Below, one piece after another: positions 1-12,499 of a DNA stretch of 64,000 nucleotides. Origin of the DNA: Heterodera schachtii (lineage: Eukaryota > Nematoda > Chromadorea > Rhabditida > Heteroderidae); the NCBI GenBank assembly GCA_023374025.1, contig SIJG01000005.1:3693966-3757965 (forward strand), given 5' to 3'. Both the position numbers and the translations under genes were made by a program. The first letter of the stretch is position 1; each line of letters starts with the position of its first letter. Under the pieces are notes generated by a model. It searched no databases. It was given only the letters and a program-made list of their open reading frames with translations, and was not told the DNA's origin.

Positions 1-765
1 GCCGACATTAGCTTACTCAGGCCACCACCTAACGGATGCCGAATTAACGGCAGGGACGCCTTTTTTTAAGGGGTTGTGATGTGTTAGATTGAATATTTTT
101 GACCTCTCTCTCTTAATTTAATTCTCTAAATTGTGTTATTTTTCTCTCCTGCCTCTGACCTATAATTATGTATTCCTTTCTTTTAATGTTTTCTCTAATT
201 ATGTTGTTGTTTTCAATCGATATTTCCTTTGCTAAATTTCTCCTCATGTCTTCGTTAATTCATTCCTTTTTTTATGGTACATTTTTACTTCGGACACTGC
301 TCTCTCAAAATATTTTGTGTGCATTTTTATTCGTCGCTTTCTTCGCATTGAATTTAAAATAAACGTAATTGAACTGTCCCTGACCGAAGTGCCTGTCCTA
401 ATTAATAAAGCATTGGCCCCTTTCCCCGCCTGTGTTAATTAATTAATTGGTCTACAGTCCGTTCGTTTGTCTTCTTGTCGGCATTCTCGGACGTCGACTA
501 TTTCACCCCGAGTGGCAAAGCAAAAGAAGGAGAATTGAATTAATTTGGACGTTATAAATTCAAACTCAATTTTATAACTTTATTAATTTATTACTACATT
601 TGTTTTCACATTTTGTTATTTTTTTTATCCATGTTTATGCATTTTTACCAATACATTAAATACGTTTGACTATTCATCATTAAAACTATTTAAAATTGTT
701 TTTAAGATAATTCAATTTTATCTGTGCCGATATTTCTCTCATTCAGTGATCAATCGGTGGTCCGT
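1..765. other. Intergenic, no gene seen
   Basis: AT-rich sequence with several TTAATTAA stretches and T-rich tracts. Open frames here are short, of low complexity and lack splice context. It lies downstream of the minus-strand gene that ends at 766 and may hold its 3' UTR. I see no RNA gene. Confidence 0.6.
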
Positions 766-2374
766 TCAGTGTTTGTCTTCGTCTGATGAGACAATCCAAA
801 GCTCATCCATGTCTTCCGTATGTTCCTCAAGATTTGATGGCCCGGATCTTTGACTTTGAAGCCGTTGATCATTTTTCTCCGCGCTTGGCAAATGTTGTGA
901 TGGCATTTTAAAAGCATCTGATTGAATAATGGGCATGCAATTACCCGTTTCAGTCCCATTTTTATTTCATCGATTTAAAAGTCCATAAAAGCTTTTCCAT
1001 TGTTTAATCTCACGGTTATCCCACCTCTTTGATGGGGAGGATGACGTTGTCCAGGATGGGCCACTGTGTTTCGGCGTCCCATTTGTGCCGATGTCATGCC
1101 ATAAATTGGCATTTTGCCGTTCCCATACTGCTGCTCAACTACCGTAGTTGTTGCTGTCCGTGGAACTATGTTTTTGTTTAGCACTAATTTATGAGGATGA
1201 TGATCAGCTGATGCTGCTGCTGCTGTTGATTGTCGGCCTTGCGAGGATGAAACTGCTAATTAACAAAAAAAAACTACCATTAATTATGTTTAATTAATTA
1301 CACAAACCATTTGTCAGACAGTTAAATAGGTAAATTATGTGTTCCTGGCAATGAAAGTGATCAGACAAAAAAAATGATTACATGATCAGGTCACACAGCT
1401 TGTTAACATTTGCTAAGGTCGGATTTCGTCCTTTGCCGAGGAAGTTTCGAAAAATTTGGTAACTATGAAATTGCACCACAAAATTTTCGGAAAAAGGACC
1501 ACCGTTAATTCTCATTTCAATATTTTGAATACTTCGAAACTCCTCGTAGATTTTGTCATAAATGGACAACATTGGAGTCAATAAGCCACACAAATGCTAA
1601 TTAGTCTCGACATGATTGGTCAATCCGTCGTGCCACTGTCAGCAAATGTGCCGTAAAAACTCTCACCAATAGATAATCCTTCGTCATGCATTTGTTTTCG
1701 CTGTTGTTCTATCATCTGCTTTTCCTTGATCTCAAAAGTCACATTCCAAGCTGTGATTTTAGTTTCAACTGCTTCCACGCGCTTCACGAGGCTTTCAATG
1801 CGTTTCTCGAGCTGTGCCAAGGCGTGGTCGGCATTTTCGAATTTCAAAAGTGGGTCAAGCATTTGCTCAATTTTCTTCAATCGTTGATCAAACTCAGCGG
1901 CAGAAATAGTTGGCCTATTATCCGCTGAAGTCTCTAAAATATTGGCCCATTTATATGGCCATTCTCGAAATTCGACCAATTTTCGTGAGGTTTTGAGGGA
2001 TTATGTTGTCCTTTTCAACGGGATCGTGCGAGATCTGGCATTGGCCCATGTCCAGGCCTTTAGGAGCCTGGGTTTTTCCTGGATCCAGGCCCAGGCCATT
2101 TTTCGGCAACCAAGATTTTTCTTGGACCTGGATATTTGTCCTGGAAATCCAGGTCTTTGGTTCCGATTTTTTTAAATAATTTTTTGAAATTTTGCGGAGT
2201 TAAAAATTCTCTTGTTTAATTTACAAATTTACCTGTTGATGAAGCGATTGGTTTTTTTCGAAGTTTGGACAAAAAATTGATATTGATACCGCCGCCAGGA
2301 GCACAGCTTCCCAATGTTTCACATTCGCAGTGCAATATCACGAAAATGATGAAAAATTTGAAGAGCAAATTCAT
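766..2374 (-). CDS. Secreted coiled-coil protein, family member A
   Basis: Function not recognised. Four exons close in phase (all introns phase 1): 2374-2233, 1933-1667, 1255-1025 and 917-766, giving 263 residues. Exon 1 encodes a signal peptide (MNLLFKFFIIFVILHCEC) followed by a short Gly/Pro segment with one Cys. Exon 2 is charged and predicted coiled coil (FDQRLKKIEQML, LEKRIESLVKRVEAVETKI). Exon 3 begins Ser/Ala-rich with an SADHHP motif. Exon 4 ends in an acidic tail (SSDEDKH). Donors are ACAG|GTAAAT, ATTG|GTGAGA and AGAG|GTGGGA; acceptors include TATTTTAG and TTCAATCAG. The gene at 28122-31102 has the same architecture: signal peptide, phase-1 intron, RRLAKLEQML coil, then an SADFHP exon. 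They are paralogues, probably secreted; an effector role is inference. The exon 3/4 junction is least certain, and an alternative reading continues exon 2 to a stop at 1620. Confidence 0.7.
2040..2170. repeat. CCTGG/CCAGG palindromic repeat remnant
   Basis: A stretch inside intron 1 of the upstream secreted gene with repeated CCTGGATCCAGG-like words. It resembles the interior of the complete element at 21512-21899 and is probably a truncated copy. Confidence 0.55.
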
Positions 2375-3393
2375 TTGTTACAAAAAATTGCCTTTTTAAT
2401 TTGCGTTTATTTTAATTTTGAAAAATTTAATTTAACTTAATTATTGATAACAATTAAGATGGAAAATTAAAAAAATTTAGCTAAATAACATAATTTCTAA
2501 AAATATTAGTAACAAAAAAAATAAATCCTATAATTTTTGAATTTATCTTTAAAATCATTGTAAAAAGATTATTTTTATCTTTTACAATAATATTTGAGAA
2601 TAGTAAAATGCTATACATATATGCAATTGAAAGTCATAATTATTGGAAATTTTATTGTCAATATCTTTTACAAAAATAATTATTTGTTTATTTATTTATT
2701 TATGCCACGTTTTATGGCAACGATTTTTTTTTTTTTTTTGTAAAAAGCAAAGGAAGAAAAAAAATGTGGAAAAATTAAATGTTATGATTAGGATCCGCTA
2801 ATTTTTCTGAAGGTAGCAATTTCCGAGAAAAGCACGAAAAACCTATTTATCCACACAATTTTTAAAATGAAAGTGAGTTATAGACATAAATGCCTTTTTT
2901 GTGGTTTGGCACCTAAAAATAATTTTCAGACTTTAAAAATCTATTCCCGCTATTTTTGAAAATTTTCTTAAGAACAATGTGATAAAACTAAAAGTTTTTT
3001 TCGGCGGCACTTTTCGTTAATGCCAGACCCTAAAAAATATATCTAAAATTTCTAATTAAAATTTTAATTCGATAAAATTAAATATTTTGATGCAAAAACC
3101 TATTAACAAAAGACAAAAGCGGCTCAAATTTAATAACTTATTGGGTTGAAAGACGAAAATTAAGATTGAATCAATGAAATTGAAATTTCAAACATATTTT
3201 GTGACCTGTTTCAAATCAGGAATTTTTTTAAATCGGTTTTAATGTATTTTGAATAATTTAACTCGCAAATTCAACCATTCATTTTTGTATCACTTTTTAA
3301 ATTTTCCGCTTTTTTCCATGTGTATCAATTAATCATAATTCTCTCTTCTTTCTCTTCACATTGTTTTTGCTGTTCTTCCAATTAATTATTTAA
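2375..3393. other. Intergenic, AT-rich; divergent 5' flank
   Basis: Upstream flank of the minus-strand gene starting at 2374 and downstream flank of the gene ending at 3394. Contains poly-A/T runs, TTTA repeats near 2688-2702 and a degenerate GC hairpin word near 2999-3030 that resembles the dispersed hairpin family described in the findings. No coding sequence supported. Confidence 0.5.
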
Positions 3394-4090
3394 TTATCTC
3401 TGCTGCTGTTGCTGCATGAATGTGTTCAGTGCGTTTAGAGCACTGACCAATTGTTGGATTAACGCGGCCAGCGAACGCATATCTGAATAAAGAAAAAACA
3501 AAAATAGAATATGCAAGCATTTCACAAAATTACTAATGGACCATATTTGGAAAAAATGTAAGGCATTGGCCGGGAGTTAAAACGCCGTTATTTGAACAGA
3601 CCCATAAGAGAGAGGGGCCAAATAGCACCGGGTAGCTCATTATAAGTTGGCATATGAGAAGCATGGATAGATGTAATTGGGTTTCAATACGGTAATCCAT
3701 GTAATCCAATGTGATCGAAAGGGAAGTCCAAGCTTAAAAAGCCATACTTGGAGCAACAGTTGTGGTAGATGAAGAAGAAGTGGAAGGCGAACTTGTTGAG
3801 GACGGCGTTGAGTCTGTGGAAGTTGAGGTTGAGGAGGACGAACTGGTCGAACTCGAGGAGGACGAACTGCTGAAGGAGGTTGAAGTTGAAGTCGATGAAG
3901 TGGACGTGGAGGAGAACGAAGTCGACGAACTGTTGGCATCGGCCGGCAAATACCATGGCCATTTTGGCATTTGCCATTGTGCCGGCTTTTGGCCACCGCC
4001 GCCAAACGGAAACATCCAAAAAGCATCGGAGGACACAAAAAGGAACGGAAGCACAAGCAAAAGCGCACTTTGAACAGGGTTTAGCAGCAT
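3394..4090 (-). CDS. Secreted Ser/Thr-rich mucin-like protein
   Basis: Two exons, 4090-3748 and 3482-3394, join in phase 1 (CCAA|GTATGG donor, TTTATTCAG acceptor) and give 143 residues. Residues 1-23 form a signal peptide (LLLVLPFLFVSSDA core). A Gly/Trp/Pro segment follows (FPFGGGGQKP, MPKWPWYLP), then about 65 residues of almost pure Ser/Thr, a likely O-glycosylated mucin stretch. The second exon encodes an amphipathic Leu/Ala helix ending in five Gln and Arg. If exon 1 is read through instead, the protein is 118 residues. A TATA box lies about 70 bases upstream. Part of this gene recurs inverted at 60175-60285. No family recognised; secretion is likely, function unknown. Confidence 0.72.
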
Positions 4091-4155
4091 TTTGATGAAA
4101 TTATATAAAATGTTTGCTAATTAATTTGATGATTGACAGGGATTAATTAATGCCT

Positions 4156-4162
4156 TTTTATA
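4156..4162 (-). promoter_or_regulatory. Candidate TATA box for the mucin-like gene
   Basis: TATAAAA on the minus strand, about 66-72 bases upstream of the ATG at 4090. The same GCATATAAAAAGGCATTAAT context is kept in the inverted copy near 60098-60118, so the promoter was duplicated with the gene. Confidence 0.5.
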
Positions 4163-4199
4163 TGCGCCCGATTGCCAATTAAAAGTGACGCTAATTAAC

Positions 4200-5280
4200 G
4201 CAATTGCCGCAAAAGTCAGCTGTTCAATTTCCAATATTTCATTAATATATTTGCACAGTTTTCTCACCATTTAATTTCCTTTTGTTTTAGTAGTTTATAA
4301 TTGATGAAGTCATTTTGGAAAATTAATTAATTGGAAGAAACAAATAAATAAATTCAATTCCGAATATTTTAGTGGAGAAAAGTAGGGGGGAGGGGGTAAA
4401 AAAATGTTCTGATTTTTGAGTTAACGACAAAAATTTTGTTCTGGTCATGAAATATTAAAATTTTCTGGCAAAATATTTTCTTATAAAAAATCAACTCTTA
4501 AAAGCTTTAAGGGGGCGGGAATTTTCCACACCCACGAAATGAAAAAAATAAAAAAAACTTACAAGGAAAATGGGTAAATCTTTTGGCTTTTTCATTTGGA
4601 ATAAAAATTTTCCAAAATGCTGATTTTTTCTTACCCCAAATGATGATTTTTTTGTCGGCCAAATGCTGATTTGAAAATTTTTAATCGGCAGCCCTGCTGC
4701 CTATAAGTCCAAAATATTGGTTGTGGGACCGGACCAGAGGTCCCGGCAAAACCGCTAATTTGAACTCGGGTGGGCCCAGTACCGGTCATTCATCATTTAA
4801 GCCTGGGCCCGGTATTTTCAAAATTCCGATCTCATAAACATTGGTTCACTTGAAAAAGGTCGTGACGATAGGCAGTGCTAAATTTTTTTTTAAACGTTTC
4901 AAAAAATAATTCATTTATGACAATCTTCCAAAAAAGACTGGAATTTATGAATGCACGAGCAGGGGCTTAGACAATTGACCGGGCCGACTGGGTTCAAATG
5001 TCGCTTTTACCGGGACTCTGTGGGAACCTTTGTCCGCATTGCTTGCACCTATGGTAAATATTTTAAATTTATTTTTTATTTTATTGGCATTTTGTCTTTT
5101 TTGATTATTAAACTGGGCTGGGCTGACAATGACTGATTTTTTCGTTTTAGCTCAGTTAAAGCTCCCTCATTTTATTTGTTTTGACTTTTTTCACTAATTT
5201 TGAGCTTCAGCTAAAATTAGTGCCTTTTTGTTGTAGTTTTAGTTTTATTAAATTAGTAAACCTTATCCTTTTTTAAAGAA
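4200..5280. other. Intergenic between mucin-like gene and RPN1
   Basis: Divergent spacer. Contains repeat remnants rich in CCGG/GGCCC words (4715-4815, 4960-5000). The part near 5160-5240 is mirrored next to the inverted RPN1 copy (about 58900-58960), showing that the spacer was part of the duplicated segment. I see no exons encoding the missing RPN1 N-terminus here. Confidence 0.5.
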
Positions 5281-8200
5281 ATGAGTGACCAAATAATTTC
5301 TGAAGTGGATGAAGTGGAGCAAAACTTGTTAAACAATGCCGAGATTGAGGCGTGTGACCTGCTCATTGAGGCTGAACAATTGGACAAGCTGCTCGAGCTG
5401 GCCAAGCAGCCCAAATTTGCAGACATGGACTACGGACGCATTTGCCTCTATCTGTTGAGGTTTGTTTTTTGGGCTGGTACAACAGGTCGAATATGTTCAG
5501 AGTCTTACAACCCGGACTGAATTCCGGGTTCGAATTCCCCTTTTCACCCCAACTCATGTTATTAATGTTTTTCGAAAAATACCGGGTCCAACCCAAAATT
5601 TCCTATTTATTTCTTTATTTTTGCAGTTGCGTGCCGTTCATGCCCGACCCGGAGAACACCAAGCTGATCAAAGTGGCCAAGGAGTTGTACCTGAACTACG
5701 GGAAGCAAATTGAGGCACTTCGTTGTGCCATGAAAATGAACGACGTCGGCGCAGTCAGTGCCATTTTTGGAGAATGCAAGGATCGGTGCGTGTGGTTTTG
5801 TGCTAAAAATTTTGTTTCCTTTGGTCGCTTAAATGCCATAAGTTTGGAAAATGAGATTTTTTCAAAAATTATCAGTAATTCGCACTAATTTAGAATTTCA
5901 TTGATAGTTTTAAGTTGTACATTTAAATTCAATTTATTTATTTTTTTTTTTTGAATTCTTTGTTTCAGTACCCTCAAAATGCAAATGGCCATGATGCTCG
6001 GACGGCAACAAATTTTCCTCGAGCTGCCGGATGGTGAAGACGGTCTGCTGGGGGAGCTGAACGCGAACTCGCACCTGCACAAACACTTTTTGGCGTTGGC
6101 CCGCGAATTGGACATAATGACGCCCAAATCGCCGGACGATGTGTACAAAATGCACTTGGAGCAGACGCGTCCGTTCACGCACCAGGTGGGCACCACAGCA
6201 CGGGTAAATTTCATTCATTTTTAACATAATTTTTTGGAAATTTATATTGAGTTTTTCTCCCGATTCGAAAAATTAAAAAAGGAATGTATGTATATCATCA
6301 TTTAAACCTTATAAAGGTAACTCTTCAAGATCTTTCAAACGATATCAAATTTGTCCGGGTTTGACCATTTAAAAGGATAGGAGTGTCCCCCATTTTGTTC
6401 ATTTTTCCGAGTTTCAACCAGTTTAAATCTTTGCCTATAATTTTTTATTGCTTTCAGCGACTATGAAAACCTAAAAAAGTGGTTTTGAGTGTTTTTTGGC
6501 TCTGTGCCATATGATACATATTTACCTATAACAAAAAGTCGTGTACTTATTGAAATTGGTTCCAATGTCTTACAATTAGTGTACCGTTTACGAGGAATTT
6601 TTTGGTTTTAAAATCTATTTCTATTTGTTTTTTCAATTTTAAATGGGGGCAAATTTGCAGACCAAAGACACGGCACGGCACAATTTGGCTTCATCTTTTG
6701 TGAATGGTTTCGTCAACTGTGGCTTTGGAAGCGATTCGCTGTTCAAGACGGACAAAGGCATCAACGATTGGCTGGCAAAACACAAAGAATGGAGTGGGAA
6801 AATTTTTGCTAATTTTGCACGGTTAAGAAAACTAAGGAGTTATTGGGCCCGGCAGTGCCGACAAGCGCCGACGGGAAAAAAATTTTTTTTTTTTGAATTC
6901 TCAATGAATTTGGTGTCCCAACTTTTTTGGCCCCTATTACGAACGAATTCGATGTTCCACTTTTTACATTTTATTGTGTTCAAAATGCCATTTTGTCCGT
7001 CAGATGCGTTTTCATCCGCTGCCAGCTTCGGACTGATTCACCATTGGAATGCCAACTCGCTGAACACGTGGGGCAGTCTTTCTCAGAGCAATAACAGCGC
7101 ATTCATAAAGGTTTAATTTTCACATTTTAAGTAATGAAAAATAACAAGATTTAATGTTTTATCTCCTTCCCCTTCATGAAATAGAGGGTCCGGACGGAGT
7201 CGGGCCAATTTTCATACGTCGGACCCTGTGTTTCTTGGGATTTCCAGAAATTTCACCCCCCAAAATTTGTGCCATTGAATAAATGTTTTTTTTCTGGGAA
7301 ATTGAAAACAGAAAAAGTGTAAATATTCCGGGTTTATTCGAAAATTTTTACGCGTTTTTTTCATGGAATTTGCACTTTTTGGCTTTTCCGAAAAAATATA
7401 TATTAAAAATTTTATTGCTTTCTTTTCTTAAAGTCGTTTTTTGATGTTTTGGGGTGGTTAGAATAACCATAAAAATTTCATTTAAGGGCGGTGCCCTGTT
7501 GGCCAATGGCATTGTGTTCTCCGGCATCCAGGACGAGGTGGACCCGGCGTATGCCCTGCTCACGGCCGAGCTGATGAGCAAGGATTTGCCGCTGCGCGTG
7601 GCCGCCACGTTTGGCCTCGGGTTGGCCTACGCGAACAGCAAAAGGGACACGGCACTGACCCGGGACGAGGGCGTTGTCACGCTGCTGCTTAGGGTGGGTG
7701 GCATTTTGGAAAATTGGGAATGCCCGTTACCAGGCCCCGTATTCAGAAAACTTTTTCGGGTGGGGAACCTGAAGAGCATTTCTTTCTTTTTCTTTTTGCT
7801 CGTTACGCCAAAAAATCCCAAAAATTTTCATGCACTGTTATTTAAATTTAAAATTTCAGCGCCAGGAAGCAAAAAATAGGAATTCGTAGCCGTTTTTCAC
7901 CAAAAAATGATAAAATTGGGGTCAACATTTCAAAAAGTAGGGTTAAACGGAGGTCCGACGGTGTTGTTACGCACCCCCGGGAACCCTAACCAGAAAAAAT
8001 TTCAACGCACTTTTTCATAAGTTCAGGGCGAATTTGGGTCCTGCGGTTGGGTCGTCGGGAAATTTAAAGAAATTTTTCAATTCGTATTAGAAATTTGATG
8101 CACAATTCCCAAGGCATTTATTTACTTTTTTGGCGAATTTGCGTCTAACGGTGCCAATTTAGGTCGTCTGGAAATACTTTTATAATTGTTTTTTTTTTGT

Positions 8201-11200
8201 TGAAATTTGATGCATATCTAACAAATTTGTAAATTCTCTCCCCCAAAATTAGGTGTTGAATGACCCCGAGCCGGGTGCGACGCCCGAGGTGAAGGCGTTG
8301 GCCGCTCTGTCGCTGGGCCTCGTGTTGGTCGGCACCGGCAACACGCCGCCCGCCAAGGCGGAGTTCGTCTCCAGCATGGACGTGGTGGCCGACCTGATCA
8401 ACTACTTGCACTCCATCGACGTGAACGAGCCGAATGCACGCTTTGTGGCGCTCGGCATTGGCCTGATTTTCCTTGGTTCGTTGCGTGGTCGACAAATTGA
8501 TTTTATAAATTATTTTTCTGGAAGTTAATTTAAAATAAAATTCCGACAAAAGCGTTTGAAAAAAAATTTTTACTCAAAAAAGTTTTTGCGCGTGGGATAA
8601 ACAGGCTACTCCATTTAGTTCAATAATTCAAGTCAAAACATTTAAAAATAAGGACAGATCGTTCGTTTTCCTTTTCACCGGACCTTTTTTTTGAATCAAA
8701 AAATTTAAAAATATTTAAATTTAAAATCCAAAAATTTTTTGATTCAATAATTTACTGTTTTTCTAATGGAATTAAACAGTGTCAATGCGAATGCAACTGA
8801 GAAATTGATGTTTGTTTCTGTGTCAATGCTTTTCCCTTCGCTTCCAGGCCGTCAAGACGACTACGACGACACCATTTGCGAGACTTTGCGCAGTTTGCCC
8901 TCTCCGTTTGGCGAAATGGCGTCCACGCTGGTCGAAGTGTGCGCATATGCGGGCACCGGAAATGTGTTGAAGGTGCAGAAAATGTTGCACATTTGCACGG
9001 AACACACCGACAAAAAGGAGGTGAGCCGACCAACAAAAAAGGAGGGTTTCAATGAAAAAATAATCCAAATTCGGCCTGTCAGTTTTACCTGGTGTTACAT
9101 AATTAGAAAATTTTTCAAAACCAAAATTCTTACAATCAGGAAATTTTCTTATAAGAAAATACAGGAAAATAACGAATTGTCAAGTTTAAATTTATAAAAT
9201 GATTTTTTTGATATGATAAATGACTAATTTTTTTAAAAAAATTCCTGAAAATTTTTTATTTGGATTTTTGAAAATTTTGTTTTCCGTGGTGAAATAGTTC
9301 GGAATGAAACTGATACGGGGAGGGAGGGTGAAAAGTGGAAAATGCGAGGGAGAGGGGGGATTTGTTCTCAAATTTAAAATAATTTTAACATTTTTCAAGA
9401 ATTCTCAGACAACTTCGCCAGTCAGCACCGCCGGGCCGGGCGACAGTTTGCCGAATGGGACAACAACAACCGCTGGCGACGTCACGCCGAAAACCGGTGG
9501 AGGAGACGAGGACGAGAAAATGGAGGAGGACTACGTGAGTGCAGCAGCTGCGGGCGGCCCCACCGCTGGCAGTGTGCCGCCGAAGAAAGCGTCCACCGGT
9601 GCCGCCGCGACGGTGTCAGCAACGGCCGCTGGTGCAAAGCCTGCAGCAGCGACAGCTGCCGCCGAGCAGAGGTTAAAAATTTCATCGCTTGGGAGCAAAA
9701 TGCAGGAACTTGTAGCCGTTTTAGCCAAAAAAATTATATAAATTTTTGCCATTTTGAGTAAAAAATTAACAAAAATAAGGCAATTAGGGCCCGGCGATGC
9801 CCTTGGCGTATGCCGGGAAAATGGAAATTTTACACAATTTGTTATGGAATGTAATTAAAATTTTCCAAAAAAATTGCCCCTTCTTGAAATTTTTGGTTTT
9901 TCATTTTGGGCGAGGGAATTTCATCCTCTGGCGCTTCGAACTTAACATTTACAGTTTCAATTTGCTTTATGATGTTACGGGTTGTTTTTTCTTTACAATA
10001 ATATGACAAAATGGTTACAATAATTGCACCTATTTTCAAAATTTTGTTGATTTTTATTTCCCAGGAAAATGCCACCCCCCCCCCCCACATTTTATTGGTA
10101 CTCTTCCTTTTTAAATCACTTTTTGATTATACATTGTTGTGAAATTCAGTGCCGGGCCGGACCACTCGTTGAAGCAGTCCATCGCTACCATGGGCATCGC
10201 ACTGATCGCAATGGGCGAGGACATTGGCTGTCAGATGAGCCTGCGCATCTTTTCCCAATTGGTCAGTCAGTAGTGGTTTTTTGTTTGAGCAATGAATGCA
10301 CTCATTTTAATGAAACAAAAAATTTCTTCGCGATTTTTCTGAAAAATCGACTTTTTTAGATTTTCTCGGAAAATGGTTACAGTTTAAATTAGAATAATGG
10401 AATGGGTGATGGGTAGTGAAAACTGAATGCATCAGGGATTTGGTGGGACTTTCAGCGGTAAAAAACACGATTGTTTGATCATATTTTCACTTTCAACAGA
10501 CGCGTTACGGTGACGCGGCCATTCGTCGCGCGGTGCCGTTGGCCTTGGCGCTGCTGAACACGTCCAACCCGCAGTTGACAATCATCGAGACGCTCAGCAA
10601 GTACAGCCACGACGCGGACACGGAGACGGCACGGAATGCAATCTTTGCGCTTGGGTTGGTCGGCGCTGGCACAAACAATGCTCGGATTTTGGCAATTCTG
10701 CGCCAGCTGGCCAGCTTCCACTCCAAGGACCAGGTAATTAATTGGAAATTCAGTAATAATTGCTAAATTTAGTGCAATAAAATTGTTTGGTTTTCAGGGT
10801 TGAATTTCTGGCATCCATTTCGAACCCCGGGCCTGGATTTAACAATTCGAAAATTGAATAAAATTCTAAATATAAAAAAGCTAATACACGAAATACTATG
10901 CCTTGTTTTGAGTGTTTCTGGCTTAGTTTTCGAATTTTTGTTCAAACTCCGGGTCAGACTCTCAAAATGGGACGAAATTGAAGGCAATTACTAAATTATT
11001 TGTTGCTGATCTGCTTTCAAAGAGCGTCAGAAAAAAAAATTTCTGAATTTTTCTTATTTTTAAAAATTATTTTAAAAAAATTGGGGACGGGAGAATTAAT
11101 ACATTCCATTAGTTGTTTCCACCATTTTTAAATACAATTGCACATCCAAACACACAGAACACGATGATGCTGCTGCGGATCACCCAGGGACTGATGCATT

Positions 11201-12304
11201 TGGGCAAGGGCACCCAAACGTTGAACCCTTTCCACTCCGACCGTCAGCTGATGTGCCCCGCAGCGGTTGCCGCACTGTTGACCACCTGTTTTGCGTTTAT
11301 TGACGGAGAAAAATGTACGGCAAAACCAACAACCATTTTAAATGAACATTTTTATTTTTCGAAATTTTTTTTAGTGATTTTGAATGGTCGCCAACACTAT
11401 TTGTTCTACACATTGGTGGCCGCCATCCAGCCCAGGATGTTGATCACGGTGTTGCAGGTGAGCAGTGGAGAAGTTCAAAGAGGGGGTTTTGTCGCCGGAG
11501 AGAAAAGCCGGGGAATTTGTAGCCATTTTTGGCAAAAAAAAAAAGCCAATTTGCATTTAGGGGTCAAAATTTAAACGGTTAATTTGGGGATTGCGGATTG
11601 ACACGCAAACAAAATTATCCGAAAGTTTTCCTATTTTTTTCAATAGCAAACCCTTTGATTAGATGTATTTTCATTTCGAGAATGGGGCTTGCACATTTTT
11701 TTTTCTTATAAATCTCGAATAAATATTTGTTTCTCCCCCCTTTCAGGACCCATTGGACCCCACTCGACTCGTCCAGAAAGCGGTTTGTTTGTTTGTTTTT
11801 CTCATTGTCCATTGTTTTTCAATGCACAACATACTGTCTTTGTATAACATACTGTATCAGCACTGTTATCATCATTCAGGTGAATGTCCGTGTTGGCCAA
11901 GCGGTGGACGTTGTTGCACAGGCGGGCAAACCGCGTGCCATCACCGGATTCCAAACCCATAACACGCCCGTGCTGTTGTCATGTGATGAACGAGCGGAGT
12001 TGGCTGTGGAAGAGTGTAAGTGATGTGATGATAACATAAGGGAGCAAGCAGGTCGTCACACCACCCAAAAAAAATTTTTTTTAAAAAGCATGCCCATTAA
12101 TTGGATTACCAACAAGGATTTTCCCTTAAAAATTTCGGGTGCGGTCTTCCCCCCCTGGGGTATATTTTGTTGTTTTACTACTGTGACCAAATCATAATGA
12201 TGATTGTTTTGTGTGTTGCAGATGAACCGATGACTCCCACCCTGGAGGGAATTGTAATCCTTCGCGAATTGACCAAAAAAAGCGGCGGTCCATCAACCGA
12301 ATGA
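5281..12304 (+). CDS. rpn-1: 26S proteasome non-ATPase subunit 2 (RPN1/PSMD2), N-terminally short
   Basis: RPN1 is the largest scaffold of the 19S base; its PC-repeat toroid docks ubiquitin-like shuttle factors and Ubp6. Sixteen exons close in phase: 5281-5459, 5627-5785, 5969-6203, 6661-6793, 7004-7110, 7487-7693, 8253-8475, 8848-9020, 9409-9671, 10150-10261, 10500-10733, 11158-11314, 11375-11457, 11747-11782, 11880-12015, 12222-12304 (839 residues; the family is near 900). Recognisable blocks are [100 protein letters not shown] and [13 protein letters not shown]. Exon 9 is an Ala/Thr/acidic linker where other eukaryotes have a Lys/Glu linker. The protein starts at the equivalent of human residue ~190, so the N-terminal helical region is missing or lies on exons I cannot see. 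Identity is certain; the start is not. Confidence 0.93.
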
Positions 12305-12499
12305 CCAATTACAATTGACGAACGAATTGAATATTGTTTTCTTTGTCACATCGCGTTTATTTTTAAAATTATGTTGCCGTTATAAAAATGAACATTAATT
12401 AACCGTAGGTTTGGGTAAAACTGGAGAATTGCGCTCGCGCAAATTAAAAAATGCGAATAAAGCAACACAAAATGCACTGAATTATGCATCTTTTTTTAA

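Noticed and set aside
168..362. Hydrophobic 64-codon plus-strand ORF
   Set aside because: Phe/Leu richness is expected from T-rich DNA; no homologue, leader plus mature domain, or splice context.
3762..4073. Plus-strand Glu/Val-rich ORF of 103 codons
   Set aside because: Antisense of the Ser/Thr-rich mucin-like gene; the minus frame has the signal peptide, TATA box and a phase-matched second exon.
5490..5560. GGGTTCGAATTCCCC resembling a tRNA B-box
   Set aside because: No A-box or acceptor pairing upstream; lies in RPN1 intron 1 and looks like chance or a repeat remnant.
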